A stretch of 51,577 nt of DNA from Bacteroidales bacterium (GCA_012729225.1 JAAYDO010000135.1:1-51577), one strand, 5' to 3'; positions 19,759 to 28,857 are shown, numbered from the stretch's first letter. Program-made: numbers and translations. Notes: generated by a model not told the origin, from the sequence alone.

Positions 19759-22035
19759 ATGAACTATATCGATTTCGCATCGCAGGATGAAATCTTCTCT
19801 TCTAAAGTGGCGGAAGAGCAGGATGTACATAATCATGAGATGAATTTAGTCTGGCGCTTTGTGTCAAGTACCAATGTGAGTGTATTTCTGACAGGAAAGG
19901 CAGGAACAGGCAAGACCACCTTTCTGTGTAAACTAAGAGAAATGTCTCCCAAGCGTATGGTGGTGCTGGCGCCTACGGGTGTGGCAGCAATCAATGCACA
20001 GGGACAGACAATCCACTCTTTCTTTCAGTTGCCTTTTGGACCGATTGTTCCAGGCATGAAGATGGGTGAGGATCGCTCACGCTATAAGATGAGCAAGGAG
20101 AAGAAAAACCTGATCAAAACATTAGATTTGCTGGTGATTGATGAAGTCTCAATGGTGAGATGTGATGTGTTGGATGCCATAGACCAAGAACTGAGGAAAT
20201 ATAAAGATAGAAACAAACCCTTTGGAGGCGTGCAACTCTTGCTGATTGGTGACCTTCAGCAGTTGGCTCCTGTTGCTCAGGAGCGTGAGTGGAGTCTGTT
20301 GTCTCCCTACTACAATACGCCATATTTCTTTGGTAGCAGGGCTTTGCAACAGATTCAGTATGTGACCATAGAACTGAAGCATATCTATCGCCAACAGGAT
20401 GTGTCGTTTATAGATGTGCTGAACAGGATTCGCACAAACAGGATGGACGCTTCTGTGCTTTCCGCTTTGAATGCGCGTTATCAACTTGATTTTGAACCTC
20501 CAGAAGATGAGGACTGGATTCGCTTGACCACACATAACCGTATGGCACAATCCTATAACAGCCAGAAACTGGAGGCTCTGAAAAGTGAGAAGATGAAGTT
20601 TGTGGCAGAGGTGAGTGGTAACTTTCCTGAAAACAGTTATCCTGCAGATGACGAACTTGTGCTGAAGAAAGGGGCACAGGTCATGTTTATCAAGAATGAT
20701 CCCACTCCTGCCAAAGAATACTACAATGGTAAGATTGGTGTGGTGAAAGGTATGGTATGGAATGAGGAGGATGAAAAGTATCGTGTGGTGGTGCATTGCA
20801 AGGAGGACGACAAGACCATCTATGTGCCTCAACTGGAGTGGGAGAATACGAAATATGTGATTGACCCCGTAACGAAGGATATACGTGAGGAAGTGGAAGG
20901 TGTCTTCAAACAGTATCCACTTCGCTTGGCTTGGGCTATCACGGTACATAAAAGCCAGGGCTTGACATTTGACCGCGCTGTGCTGGATATAACTGATTCA
21001 TTCACTCACGGACAGGTGTATGTGGCATTAAGTCGCTGTCGCACACTGGAAGGAATGGTGCTGGCTCGTCCCTTGTCTGCAGGTTCTGTCATCACAGATT
21101 CTTCAGTTAATGCTTATATAGACAAGGAACTGATGGAGGCTCGGCAAGCAGAGGGGAAATTACCACAGATGATGTATGAGTACTATTACTCTCTGCTCAA
21201 CGAACTCTTTGACTATCGTCTGCTCAAGAATGAGATGGAGCATTTCTACAAGGTCGTGGCTCAATACTTGGAGGATTCCTATCCTGTTCTCCATGAGTCA
21301 CTTCAGAAAGCCCTGCCGTTGGTTGATAAGGAGATTGTAGATGTGTCGATGAGATTTCAGTACCAATATGCTACACTGATGCAGCAGAGTGATGGCAACT
21401 TCTCGTTAGACCATAGACTGCAGGAAAGACTCATGGCAGCCATGACCTATTTTGGAGAAAAACTGCATGAGCATCTTGACCCCGTGATAGCACTGACCAA
21501 GGTGGCTATCAATAATAAAAAGACCAATACATTATATAATAATGCGCTGGATGCGTTTACCTTGCGTTATAAACTGAAGGTAGGCATCATTGCCAGACTG
21601 AAAGAGGAAGGCTTTTCTGTGCGTGGCTATCTGCGTGCAAAGGCTCAGGCGGCACTTGATGAAGTGGAGATAGATGAGGAGGCGACGAAGAAGGCGAGGA
21701 AGAGAAAAGCCAAGGATACCCAAGTGGAAAAAACGCCCAAGGTGGATACGAAACTCCAGACATTCAAGCTCTATCGCGAGGGAAAGAGTATGAAGGAGAT
21801 TGCAAAGGAGCGTTCGCTCACAGAGGGTACGATAGCCTCTCATCTGGCTTATTTCATGGAAAAGGGTGAAGTGAAGCTTAGCAATGTGGTGAGCACGCAA
21901 CATCAGAAAATCATTCAAGGCATCATCCGATCTTTCAGTGGGGCTTATACAATCACTGATGTGAAGAATCTTCTCCCTGCAGATTATAGTTATGCTGAAA
22001 TAAGGCTTGTGATAGCAGATATGAATAAATCGTGA
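19759..22035 (+). CDS. PIF1/RecD-type DNA helicase with C-terminal helix-turn-helix
   Basis: A 758-residue cytoplasmic superfamily 1 helicase. Walker A is GKAGTGKT at 46-53 and Walker B is LLVIDEVSM with Asp128-Glu129; later motifs include LIGDLQQLAPV and the UvrD-like C-terminal block AWAITVHKSQGLTFD followed by VYVALSRCRTLEG. The family unwinds DNA 5' to 3' and helps at stalled forks or G-quadruplexes. After about residue 655 the C-terminal tail carries a helix-turn-helix (LYREGKSMKEIAKERSLTEG) of the kind seen at the end of several bacterial helicases. It appears monocistronic; its promoter is not obvious. Confidence 0.85.
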   Translation: MNYIDFASQDEIFSSKVAEEQDVHNHEMNLVWRFVSSTNVSVFLTGKAGTGKTTFLCKLREMSPKRMVVLAPTGVAAINAQGQTIHSFFQLPFGPIVPGMKMGEDRSRYKMSKEKKNLIKTLDLLVIDEVSMVRCDVLDAIDQELRKYKDRNKPFGGVQLLLIGDLQQLAPVAQEREWSLLSPYYNTPYFFGSRALQQIQYVTIELKHIYRQQDVSFIDVLNRIRTNRMDASVLSALNARYQLDFEPPEDEDWIRLTTHNRMAQSYNSQKLEALKSEKMKFVAEVSGNFPENSYPADDELVLKKGAQVMFIKNDPTPAKEYYNGKIGVVKGMVWNEEDEKYRVVVHCKEDDKTIYVPQLEWENTKYVIDPVTKDIREEVEGVFKQYPLRLAWAITVHKSQGLTFDRAVLDITDSFTHGQVYVALSRCRTLEGMVLARPLSAGSVITDSSVNAYIDKELMEARQAEGKLPQMMYEYYYSLLNELFDYRLLKNEMEHFYKVVAQYLEDSYPVLHESLQKALPLVDKEIVDVSMRFQYQYATLMQQSDGNFSLDHRLQERLMAAMTYFGEKLHEHLDPVIALTKVAINNKKTNTLYNNALDAFTLRYKLKVGIIARLKEEGFSVRGYLRAKAQAALDEVEIDEEATKKARKRKAKDTQVEKTPKVDTKLQTFKLYREGKSMKEIAKERSLTEGTIASHLAYFMEKGEVKLSNVVSTQHQKIIQGIIRSFSGAYTITDVKNLLPADYSYAEIRLVIADMNKS

Positions 22036-22108
22036 CATCTGAATTGTACGCTCTTGAGCTCTTCTGTTCTTCAATCTTGCACAAAAAGATAAAAAATGTT
22101 TCATTTAT

Positions 22109-22139
22109 TTTGTATTATGTGTGATTTACACTAACTTTG
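22109..22139 (+). promoter_or_regulatory. Promoter of ilvE
   Basis: TTTG (22109-22112) and TAACTTTG (22132-22139) are 19 bp apart, about 100 bp upstream of ilvE. Confidence 0.75.
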
Positions 22140-22147
22140 CAATTCGT

Positions 22148-22222
22148 ATGGCAACACTGATGGATGTATGGAAGAAATCATTCGCTCTTGCTGACCACGA
22201 ACTCGAACAGTCACGAACTTAA
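22148..22222 (+). CDS. Possible 24-residue leader ORF upstream of ilvE
   Basis: A short frame (MATLMDVWKKSFALADHELE then QSRT and TAA) lies between the ilvE promoter and ilvE. The ATG is only about 8 bases after the -7 box, so its mRNA would be almost leaderless. It has four Leu and one Val but no run of branched-chain codons, so classic attenuation is not supported. It may be chance. Confidence 0.25.
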   Translation: MATLMDVWKKSFALADHELEQSRT

Positions 22223-22239
22223 TTAAAAAAGCAAAAGAT

Positions 22240-23262
22240 ATGGAACAATTAGACTGGTCAGGCCTTGGCTTTGGCTATCATAAGACAGATTACAACGTAC
22301 GCTGTTACTATCGTGACGGCAAATGGGGCGAGATTGAAGTGTGTTCAGAAGAGACAATTCCTCTTCACATGGCGGCTACATGTCTTCACTACGGACAAGA
22401 GGCTTTTGAAGGTCTGAAAGCCTACCGTTGTCCTGACGGCAAGGTACGAGTGTTCCGTAGCGATGAGAATGCGGCTCGTCTTCAGAGCACATGCCGTGGT
22501 ATTCTCATGCCAGAACTTCCTACAGAGAAATTCAATGAAATGGTGGACAAGGTGATTCGTCTCAATGAGCGATTCATTCCTCCATACGAGACGGGCGCAA
22601 CACTCTATGTGCGTCCATTGCTCATTGGTACAAGTGCTCAGGTAGGTGTGCATCCAGCCACAGAGTATCTCTTCATCATCTTTGTCACTCCTGTTGGTCC
22701 ATACTTCAAGGGAGGCTTCTCTTGCAACCCTTATGTAGTCATTCGTGAATTTGATCGTTCTGCACCTCTTGGCACAGGTATTTACAAGGTGGGTGGAAAC
22801 TATGCTGCATCTCTCCGGGCTAATCAGTTGGCTCATGAGTTGGGCTATGCTTGTGAGTTCTATCTCGATGCAAAAGAGAAGAAGTATATGGATGAATGTG
22901 GTGCTGCTAATTTCTTTGGTATCAAGAACAACACTTATGTGACTCCTAAATCCACATCCATTCTCCCTTCCATCACTAATAAATCTCTCATGCAGTTGGC
23001 GGAAGACCTTGGCATGACAGTGGAGCGTCGTCCAATTCCTGAAGAGGAGCTTGCCACCTTCGAGGAGGCTGGTGCATGTGGCACAGCTGCTGTCATCTCT
23101 CCAATCAGCAAGATTGATGATCTCGACACAAAGCAGAGTTTCGTTTTCTCAGAGGATTGCAAGCCTGGTCCATGGTCTACTAAGTTATACAATCTCCTCC
23201 GAGGCATTCAGTATGGCACTGAGCCAGACAAGCACGGATGGACTCGTGTGGTGATTGACTGA
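22240..23262 (+). CDS. ilvE: Branched-chain amino acid aminotransferase
   Basis: A 340-residue class IV PLP-dependent aminotransferase. The PLP lysine is Lys183 in GTGIYKVGGNYA, and other family blocks are present (GQEAFEGLKAY, TLYVRPLLIGT, MDECGAANFF, GTAAVISPI). It interconverts Val, Leu and Ile with their 2-oxo acids using 2-oxoglutarate/glutamate in the cytoplasm. Length and motifs match the long (IlvE/BCAT type) branch. It is followed after 40 bp by a nucleotidyltransferase gene and likely shares its transcript. Confidence 0.93.
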   Translation: MEQLDWSGLGFGYHKTDYNVRCYYRDGKWGEIEVCSEETIPLHMAATCLHYGQEAFEGLKAYRCPDGKVRVFRSDENAARLQSTCRGILMPELPTEKFNEMVDKVIRLNERFIPPYETGATLYVRPLLIGTSAQVGVHPATEYLFIIFVTPVGPYFKGGFSCNPYVVIREFDRSAPLGTGIYKVGGNYAASLRANQLAHELGYACEFYLDAKEKKYMDECGAANFFGIKNNTYVTPKSTSILPSITNKSLMQLAEDLGMTVERRPIPEEELATFEEAGACGTAAVISPISKIDDLDTKQSFVFSEDCKPGPWSTKLYNLLRGIQYGTEPDKHGWTRVVID

Positions 23263-23302
23263 TAATCAATAAAGACTTATATTATACACTAACAGAATAA
23301 TT

Positions 23303-24223
23303 ATGAAACCTACGCTTTTCCTTTTGGCTGCAGGAATGGGAAGCCGCTATGGCGGTTTGAAGCAGCTTGATGGTCTTGGACCAAACGGTGAAACTATTAT
23401 GGATTATTCCATCTATGACGCTATCCAAGCAGGATTTGGCAAAATCGTATGGGTCATCCGTAAGGACTTTGAAGAGCAGTTCCGCACACAAATCCTCTCC
23501 AAGTATGAGGGTGTGATTCCATGCGAACTCTGTTTCCAGAGCATAGACAGCCTTCCTGATGGCTTTAAGTGTCCAGAGGGACGTGAGAAACCTTGGGGTA
23601 CTAACCACGCCGTTCTTATGGGTAAGGATGTGATCAAAGAGCCTTTCGCAGTGATTAATTGCGATGACTTTTATGGTCGTGACGCTTTCATGTCTATTGG
23701 TCAATACCTCACCAACCTTCCTGAAGGCTCTAAGAACAAGTACGCTATGGTGGGCTTCCGTTGTTGCAACACGCTTTCAGAGAACGGTTCGGTGGCTCGT
23801 GGTGTCTGCATGTATGATGAAAAACGTCATCTCGTAGATGTGGTGGAGCGCACAGAGGTTCTGCGTCAGGCAGACAAGGGCAATGCCATCTGCTACAAGG
23901 ATGAGCAGGGTGAGTGGACTCCTCTGGAAGAGAACACACCTGTCAGCATGAATATGTGGGGCTTCACACCAGACTACTTCGACTATAGCGAGGCTGAGTT
24001 CAAGGAGTTTCTCTCTGATCCTAAGAACATGGAGAACCTCAAGGCAGAGTTCTTCATTCCTCTGATGGTGAACAAACTCATCAAGTCTAATGCTGCTACA
24101 GTAGAGGTGCTCGACACCACTTCTGTCTGGTTTGGCGTGACTTACGCAGCAGACCGTCAGGCCACAGTAGAGCGTATCGCTAAACTGGTGGCTGATGGTG
24201 TTTATCCAAACAAATTGTTCTGA
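23303..24223 (+). CDS. Sugar-phosphate nucleotidyltransferase family protein
   Basis: A 306-residue protein with an N-terminal nucleotide-binding signature, LFLLAAGMGSRYGGLKQLDG, and the acidic metal-binding block INCDDFYGRDAF (near residue 117). This is the NTP-transferase (GT-A-like) fold that makes NDP-sugars from NTP and sugar-1-phosphate. The closest relatives are generic Bacteroidota nucleotidyltransferases and the exact sugar cannot be named. A terminator follows. Confidence 0.78.
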   Translation: MKPTLFLLAAGMGSRYGGLKQLDGLGPNGETIMDYSIYDAIQAGFGKIVWVIRKDFEEQFRTQILSKYEGVIPCELCFQSIDSLPDGFKCPEGREKPWGTNHAVLMGKDVIKEPFAVINCDDFYGRDAFMSIGQYLTNLPEGSKNKYAMVGFRCCNTLSENGSVARGVCMYDEKRHLVDVVERTEVLRQADKGNAICYKDEQGEWTPLEENTPVSMNMWGFTPDYFDYSEAEFKEFLSDPKNMENLKAEFFIPLMVNKLIKSNAATVEVLDTTSVWFGVTYAADRQATVERIAKLVADGVYPNKLF

Positions 24224-24258
24224 TCTCATGTTTTGAACTAATCTTTACATTTACAATA

Positions 24259-24302
24259 GAAGCGTGTCGGGTGCTTGGTGCATCTGACACGCTTCGCTTT
24301 TA
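24259..24302 (+). terminator. Intrinsic terminator after the ilvE operon
   Basis: GAAGCGTGTC (24259-24268) pairs with GACACGCTTC (24286-24295), followed by GCTTTTATT. Confidence 0.85.
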
Positions 24303-24422
24303 TTCGTATGTGATATGGAAAACAGATGACTTGTTCTTGTGCCTCCATTCCTTGTTTCTCATGGATTGATACCATATAACGGAGGATAATTAATGACAGA
24401 TTGTGAAAAAGTAGATAAAATA

Positions 24423-24455
24423 TTTGTTGTGTATGCCACAAAGCACCTATCTTTG
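24423..24455 (+). promoter_or_regulatory. Promoter of the outer-membrane barrel gene
   Basis: TTTG (24423-24426), 21 bp, TATCTTTG (24448-24455). The leader to the ATG at 24566 is about 105 nt. With the terminator, this accounts for the 24224-24565 gap. Confidence 0.65.
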
Positions 24456-24565
24456 TAATGCTGAATTGTAAAATCACCCCCTAAGAACAATCTATATGTA
24501 CCGATAGGATGATAGCATGCGAAATGAGACCGAGAAGTGACATGTCAAATTAAAACGGAATAGTT

Positions 24566-25315
24566 ATGAGAAGATTACTAAGTAGCACAGAGCAACGCTG
24601 TAAGGTTTGTCTAAAGAGAAGTTCTATGCTGGCTGTATTTATGGTCTTGCCATTTGTGGTGTCAGCACAAGAGAAAGTAGAAGCCCGCGTAGGTGCAGAT
24701 GTGGTTTCTAATTATATTTGGCGTGGTCAGGACTTGGGTGCGGCGGCTGTTCAGCCTTCCATGAAAATCTCTTACAAAGGTCTTAACCTTGATGCCTGGG
24801 GATCATGTGGCATAGTGAACCGTGATGACACAAAGGAGTTGGATCTCACGCTTGCTTATTCCATAGGTGGATTCACGATTGGTGTGACAGATTACTTCTG
24901 TGTGGCGGGTGAAGAAAATTGCCCTACCAGATATTTTCTTTACGATGCTCACGAGACAGCCCACGTGTTTGAGGTCAATGTAGGATATGATTTTGATGTC
25001 TTGTCCTTCAACTGGTACACGAACTTTGCAGGGGATGATGGTGTGACTCGTTCGGGCAAGCGAGCCTATTCTTCTTACTTCGAGTTGGGCGTTCCTTTCA
25101 AGTTGGGAGGGCTGGATTGGAACTTTACAGCAGGTGCTGTTCCATTTGTTTCCGACTTCTATGCTGATGCTAATGGGTTTGCTGTGACCAATATGGCACT
25201 TTCCGCCAGTAAGGAAATCAATATCACACCAACCTTCTCTGTCCCTTTGTTTGGCACAATCTCTGCTAATCCGAGTACACAGAATATCTATTTTACAGCG
25301 GGTGTGACCTTCTAA
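24566..25315 (+). CDS. TorF-like putative outer-membrane beta-barrel protein
   Basis: A 249-residue protein: an N-terminal basic stretch, a hydrophobic segment (MLAVFMVLPFVVSAQ, about 21-35) ending in a signal-peptidase-like site, then alternating beta strands rich in aromatic and Gly residues (VVSNYIWRGQDLG, LDAWGSCGIV, FNWYTNFAGDDG) and a final strand ending in Phe (YFTAGVTF), as outer-membrane barrels do. SNYIWRGQDLG near the start resembles TorF-type putative porins. The true start could be the Met at residue 21. Substrate is unknown. Confidence 0.6.
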   Translation: MRRLLSSTEQRCKVCLKRSSMLAVFMVLPFVVSAQEKVEARVGADVVSNYIWRGQDLGAAAVQPSMKISYKGLNLDAWGSCGIVNRDDTKELDLTLAYSIGGFTIGVTDYFCVAGEENCPTRYFLYDAHETAHVFEVNVGYDFDVLSFNWYTNFAGDDGVTRSGKRAYSSYFELGVPFKLGGLDWNFTAGAVPFVSDFYADANGFAVTNMALSASKEINITPTFSVPLFGTISANPSTQNIYFTAGVTF

Positions 25316-25430
25316 GTGCGCACACATACACCTCGATTATCAATGAATTCTTATGGATTTGTGATTCTGGCGCAAGTCCGATAAGTATCTCTTTCCCTCC
25401 CTGCCTTTTCTGTTGGGAAGGTCAGATAAA

Positions 25431-25600
25431 AGTATATGTGTGCGAGTGTGAAATAGCAGTTATCCCCTGTCGTGTGACACATCTAAAGATTGAAGCATTG
25501 TTCGTGCTCCAATGAACAATGCTTCAATGGTCAATGAACAATGCTTCAAGTGCCAACGAACAATGCTTCAATGCCCCATGAACCATGCGTGCGTTTTTCA
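25431..25600 (+). repeat. Dispersed 22-bp-unit element, copy B
   Basis: Three 22-bp units (25509-25530, 25531-25552, 25553-25574), each with the core AATGAACAATGCTTCAA or AACGAACAATGCTTCAA, are followed by the cap ATGAACCATGCGTGCGTTTTT minus one base (25577-25597). The left arm begins near 25431 (TATGTGTGCGAGTGTGAAAT). The rest of the 25316-25914 gap has no gene I can support, only a weak protein-like frame on the minus strand. Confidence 0.8.
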
Positions 25601-25914
25601 CTCAAAAGCATGGTGTTATGTGGTATCCACAAATCATTGTTTTTTGAATGAGATATGTGGATTCTTGTGGCTGAGGGTAATGTTGTTCACATTCCCGTAA
25701 GAGTCGTCCAACGGCAGAACCTTCCAGCATCTCTTTGCCCGTCTTCAGCCAAAGTCAAAAACCCATTGTATTGCGCCATGAATTTTGATAAAAAACGAAA
25801 GAGGGAAGTATGATTGATGTGCCAACCATCGTGATCAACTGTTTCATCTTCTGAATTCAACGAATTCATGTTGTTAATCATCATGTTTAGATTCCTGAAC
25901 AATCATACTTGTGC

Positions 25915-28464
25915 CTATTTGAGAAGATACTTTTGACCATTCACAATGACAATTCCCTTATAGTTCTTGTCCACGCATTGTCCCGCAAGATTGTAGATGA
26001 CATCAGATTTCTCTGTCATTGATGGCAGGTCTTGGACTGTCTCTATTCCTGTTGTTTTCTCCTTCTCGATAGAAGCGTGGCGAAGGGCTGAACGTACTGC
26101 ATAGAAGGCAGGTTTCTTTCCCAATCCTGCATCATAGAGTAGAGGACTGGAACTACTGCGCCAGCTGTCGTTGTCTTTCAATCCCCAAATGACGAGGGCA
26201 TGGCAGTTGTCATTTTTGAGCATGATGTCAGTGATGACACGGTAGTTGCGTGCCTGCTCTTCCAGATTGCTTGCTGTTGTGGAAGAAATGCCCATGTCCA
26301 ATTCGGTGATGATGCATTTCAGCCCTGCTTCTCCAAATCGCTCAATGGTTTTGGCCAGTTTCACAGAGTCCACATCACCTACAGAGAAGTGGCACTGCAA
26401 GCCTACACCATCAATAGGGATATTGTCTGCCTTCAGGCGCATGGCAAGATTGTAGAATGCTACAGACTTGGCTTTTCCCTGCAACTCCACATCGTAGTCG
26501 TTCAGATAAAGTTTGGCGTCGGGGTCTGCCTCATGTGCATATACAAAGGCTGAATCGATATAATCTTCTCCGATAGCGCGCATCCATACGCTCTGGCGGA
26601 GGTCATATCCTTCGGGATTGGTTCTCACGGTGGTCTGGTCATCGTTCAGACATTCGTTCACCACATCCCATTCTTTCACTTTTCCCTTGAAATGCTTCAC
26701 CACATTGGTGATGTGGCTCTTCAGTATTTGCAGGGCTTCTTCACGGCTCCAGTTCTGGTCGTTCTTCTTGCCATCACTGGAAACCCATGTGGGAAGTTGG
26801 GAATGCCATGCCAGGCAGTGACCTCTCATGCTCATGTTGTGTCGCTGTGCATAACTCACAAGGTTGTCGGCTGCCCAATAGTTGAAAGAACCACGTGAAG
26901 GTTCTAAGGCATCCCACTTCATTTCGTTTTCTGCCACAAGCATGTTGAACTGTTGTCCAACCTCTCTGGTCTCTGCCAGTGCTTCGTTGGTGATGTCGTT
27001 TTTCCATGTGGAGATGGCTGTGCCAATAAACTTGTCATTGTTTTTGGCATATTGACGCAAAGTGGTCATGTCTGTCGCGTCGTTCACTCCGTCGTCGTAG
27101 AAAGCACCCATGTGCTCTTTTTCCTCAGGGCTTTCATCTGGGTCTTCTGCTTGAGTCTCTTGGTCCTTGAATGAAACAAGGCGCAGTTTTACAGTGTAGT
27201 TCTCGTCTTCCTCGCTTTCCACCAATTCCCAAGTATATTTCTCTGGCTTCTGTAGGTTAAAGCACCAATCTCCTGTGCCCTTGCTTTTTGCCGTGAGCAA
27301 TGTGAATTCGTCACCCACCTTCACTCCTGCGTCTTCCTCAAGATGAATGGAGATGAGGGGCATCTTCTTGCTGGTGGAGAAGTCTTGTGTCATATTATAA
27401 TATTTCACCGCACCGTTCACCTTCAGTTGATCGTATTGCGTGTCGGACGCAATGTCAAAGTGTAGCACAGAGGCAGGCCTGACATAGAGATGGGTGTTGG
27501 CAGAAGTGGAGACGTAGTTTTGTAGCGTTAAAGTGCCAGTGTGCTCGTCGCCTGGGTTGATGGTGCCATAATTATCAACTGTGCCACCAATACTGCCCGT
27601 GCCTCCTAAGATGCCGTTTTGGAAAACGAAAGCAATGGCCTCGTTCTCATCAGGCTTTGCCCCTAAAGCCCCTCTCATTCCTCTGCTTTTGGCTTCTGCT
27701 ACATCATTCATGGCAAGAACAGTTCCTTCCAGCACTCGGAGCGTGCCTGTCAGGTAGTTCTCGTTGCCTGTAATGCGGTAAGTGCCTTTCCCCTCCTTGA
27801 TGATACCTACGGGATGTGTGTCGCTGTAGCTTGGTGGAGCAATCGTGCCTGCCAAGGTTGCGTCTGTGCCCAGATAACCCACAAGGAAATATGCGGCTCT
27901 TGTGTTCTTCTTCATGTAGCCTTGTATGATAGATCCCTCTTCCGTGTTCAGTTCGCCAATACGGAAGCCTGCGCCATTCGTGTTGGCTTCACAACAGATG
28001 GTAGCACCTTTGTGAAGTGTCACATAACTGTTCTGCATGGAATTGTTCACCTTGCCAGACCTCACGGCGTCTTCCACATTCTCTGGAGAAAAGGACTTGC
28101 CTCCATGAGCCATCACAACACCATAGAAACCTGCTTTAGATGAGTTCTCGGGGAAGGGGAAGATGTGGATGTTTCCCTTGAAGCCACTCCAATTAGGCCA
28201 AGTCGCTCCTTTTGAAGTGCCAAGGTAGCATCGTTCGCCACCTGCATAGAGGTTCATCGTGCCAGTTCCTGTCACGGTAGAACTAAAATAACAGTAGCGC
28301 GCCATCTTCACATCACAGGTTTTTCCTGCTCCTATATAGATGTTTTCACTATAAGAGATGTAGTTTTTGTCAGTATTGTCACCACTGATGTCGATTGTTT
28401 GATCTTGTGCCCCGGCGTGTGCCATGAATAGGGGCAGTATCATTGTTAGTAATTCTTTTTTCAT
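25915..28464 (-). CDS. Secreted GH10 xylanase with N-terminal autotransporter-like beta-strand region
   Basis: An 849-residue protein started at the ATG at 28464-28462, which gives a signal peptide (MKKELLTMILPLFMAHAGAQ); a longer in-frame start at 28803 would run through the tRNA-Gln gene. Residues about 25-430 are Gly/Thr-rich beta strands like autotransporter-associated repeats (IIKEGKGTYRITGNENYLTG, GGTVDNYGTINPGDEHTG). An acidic linker near 440-455 leads to a GH10 barrel (about 465-790), with acid/base Glu604 in DVVNEC and nucleophile Glu721 in IITELDMG. The end is a short tail, YNLAGQCVDKNYKGIVIVNG, like that of the 1206-residue protein. It should cut the xylan backbone at the surface or outside the cell. 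Confidence 0.9.
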   Translation of the reverse strand: MKKELLTMILPLFMAHAGAQDQTIDISGDNTDKNYISYSENIYIGAGKTCDVKMARYCYFSSTVTGTGTMNLYAGGERCYLGTSKGATWPNWSGFKGNIHIFPFPENSSKAGFYGVVMAHGGKSFSPENVEDAVRSGKVNNSMQNSYVTLHKGATICCEANTNGAGFRIGELNTEEGSIIQGYMKKNTRAAYFLVGYLGTDATLAGTIAPPSYSDTHPVGIIKEGKGTYRITGNENYLTGTLRVLEGTVLAMNDVAEAKSRGMRGALGAKPDENEAIAFVFQNGILGGTGSIGGTVDNYGTINPGDEHTGTLTLQNYVSTSANTHLYVRPASVLHFDIASDTQYDQLKVNGAVKYYNMTQDFSTSKKMPLISIHLEEDAGVKVGDEFTLLTAKSKGTGDWCFNLQKPEKYTWELVESEEDENYTVKLRLVSFKDQETQAEDPDESPEEKEHMGAFYDDGVNDATDMTTLRQYAKNNDKFIGTAISTWKNDITNEALAETREVGQQFNMLVAENEMKWDALEPSRGSFNYWAADNLVSYAQRHNMSMRGHCLAWHSQLPTWVSSDGKKNDQNWSREEALQILKSHITNVVKHFKGKVKEWDVVNECLNDDQTTVRTNPEGYDLRQSVWMRAIGEDYIDSAFVYAHEADPDAKLYLNDYDVELQGKAKSVAFYNLAMRLKADNIPIDGVGLQCHFSVGDVDSVKLAKTIERFGEAGLKCIITELDMGISSTTASNLEEQARNYRVITDIMLKNDNCHALVIWGLKDNDSWRSSSSPLLYDAGLGKKPAFYAVRSALRHASIEKEKTTGIETVQDLPSMTEKSDVIYNLAGQCVDKNYKGIVIVNGQKYLLK

Positions 28465-28486
28465 GATTGTTGTTATTATTCTGTTG

Positions 28487-28517
28487 CAAATATACGCCAA
28501 ACTATTGATATGACAAA
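28487..28517 (-). promoter_or_regulatory. Promoter of the second GH10 gene
   Basis: On the minus strand TTTG (28517-28514), 19 bp, TATATTTG (28494-28487), about 22 bp before the ATG at 28464. This supports the short start. Confidence 0.75.
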
Positions 28518-28542
28518 ATATTTTCTGTTTGGGGTATAAAGA

Positions 28543-28576
28543 AAAAGCCAAGTTGAGAAAACTCAACTTGGCTTTT
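28543..28576 (-). terminator. Terminator of the tRNA-Gln gene
   Basis: Perfect 15-bp stem (28543-28557 with 28562-28576, GCCAAGTTGAG core) around a 4-nt loop, starting right after the tRNA and ending in U residues on the minus strand. Confidence 0.85.
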
Positions 28577-28577
28577 A

Positions 28578-28652
28578 TGGTTGGGATACCTGGGCTCGAA
28601 CCAAGAATAACAGGACCAGAATCTGTTGTGTTGCCAATTACACCATATCCCA
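28578..28652 (-). tRNA. tRNA-Gln (anticodon CUG)
   Basis: The minus strand folds as a cloverleaf: acceptor TGGGATA with TATCCCA, D stem GTGT/ACAC, anticodon loop TTCTGGT (CUG at positions 34-36), T arm CTTGG-TTCGAGC-CCAGG, discriminator A and an encoded CCA. The pair closing the anticodon loop is a non-canonical A-C and position 37 is G. It has its own promoter and terminator. Confidence 0.9.
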
Positions 28653-28706
28653 ATTTTTTATTGTAACAATTGTTCGGATGAGCACCCCTCTTCCTGAATT
28701 GCGATG

Positions 28707-28738
28707 CAAAGGTAGTATATTTTTGACTTATAGCCAAA
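28707..28738 (-). promoter_or_regulatory. Promoter of tRNA-Gln
   Basis: On the minus strand TTTG (28738-28735), 20 bp, TACCTTTG (28714-28707), about 55 bp upstream of the tRNA 5' end. Confidence 0.8.
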
Positions 28739-28825
28739 CATCTGGGGAGTTTTTTTGAAAAAAGTTGTGTTTTCTTTGCAGGAAGAGGCTTCTGATGAAA
28801 CACTTGGGGAGAAAAAGAGGGTATA

Positions 28826-28857
28826 TTTGGCTGAATGGGAGAAAAATCTTATCTTTG
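28826..28857 (+). promoter_or_regulatory. Promoter of surE-lpxB
   Basis: TTTG (28826-28829), 20 bp, TATCTTTG (28850-28857), 20 bp before the surE ATG. Confidence 0.8.

Noticed and set aside
25611-25902. Minus-strand frame of 71 codons and a second protein-like stretch (MLEGSAVGRLLRECEQHYPQ) in another frame
   Set aside because: Possibly a decayed gene remnant, but frames conflict, no family is recognised, and there is no promoter; not supportable as a gene.
28465-28803. In-frame N-terminal extension of the GH10 gene (start at 28803)
   Set aside because: It would translate through the tRNA-Gln gene, its terminator and the GH10 promoter; the ATG at 28464 gives a clean signal peptide.
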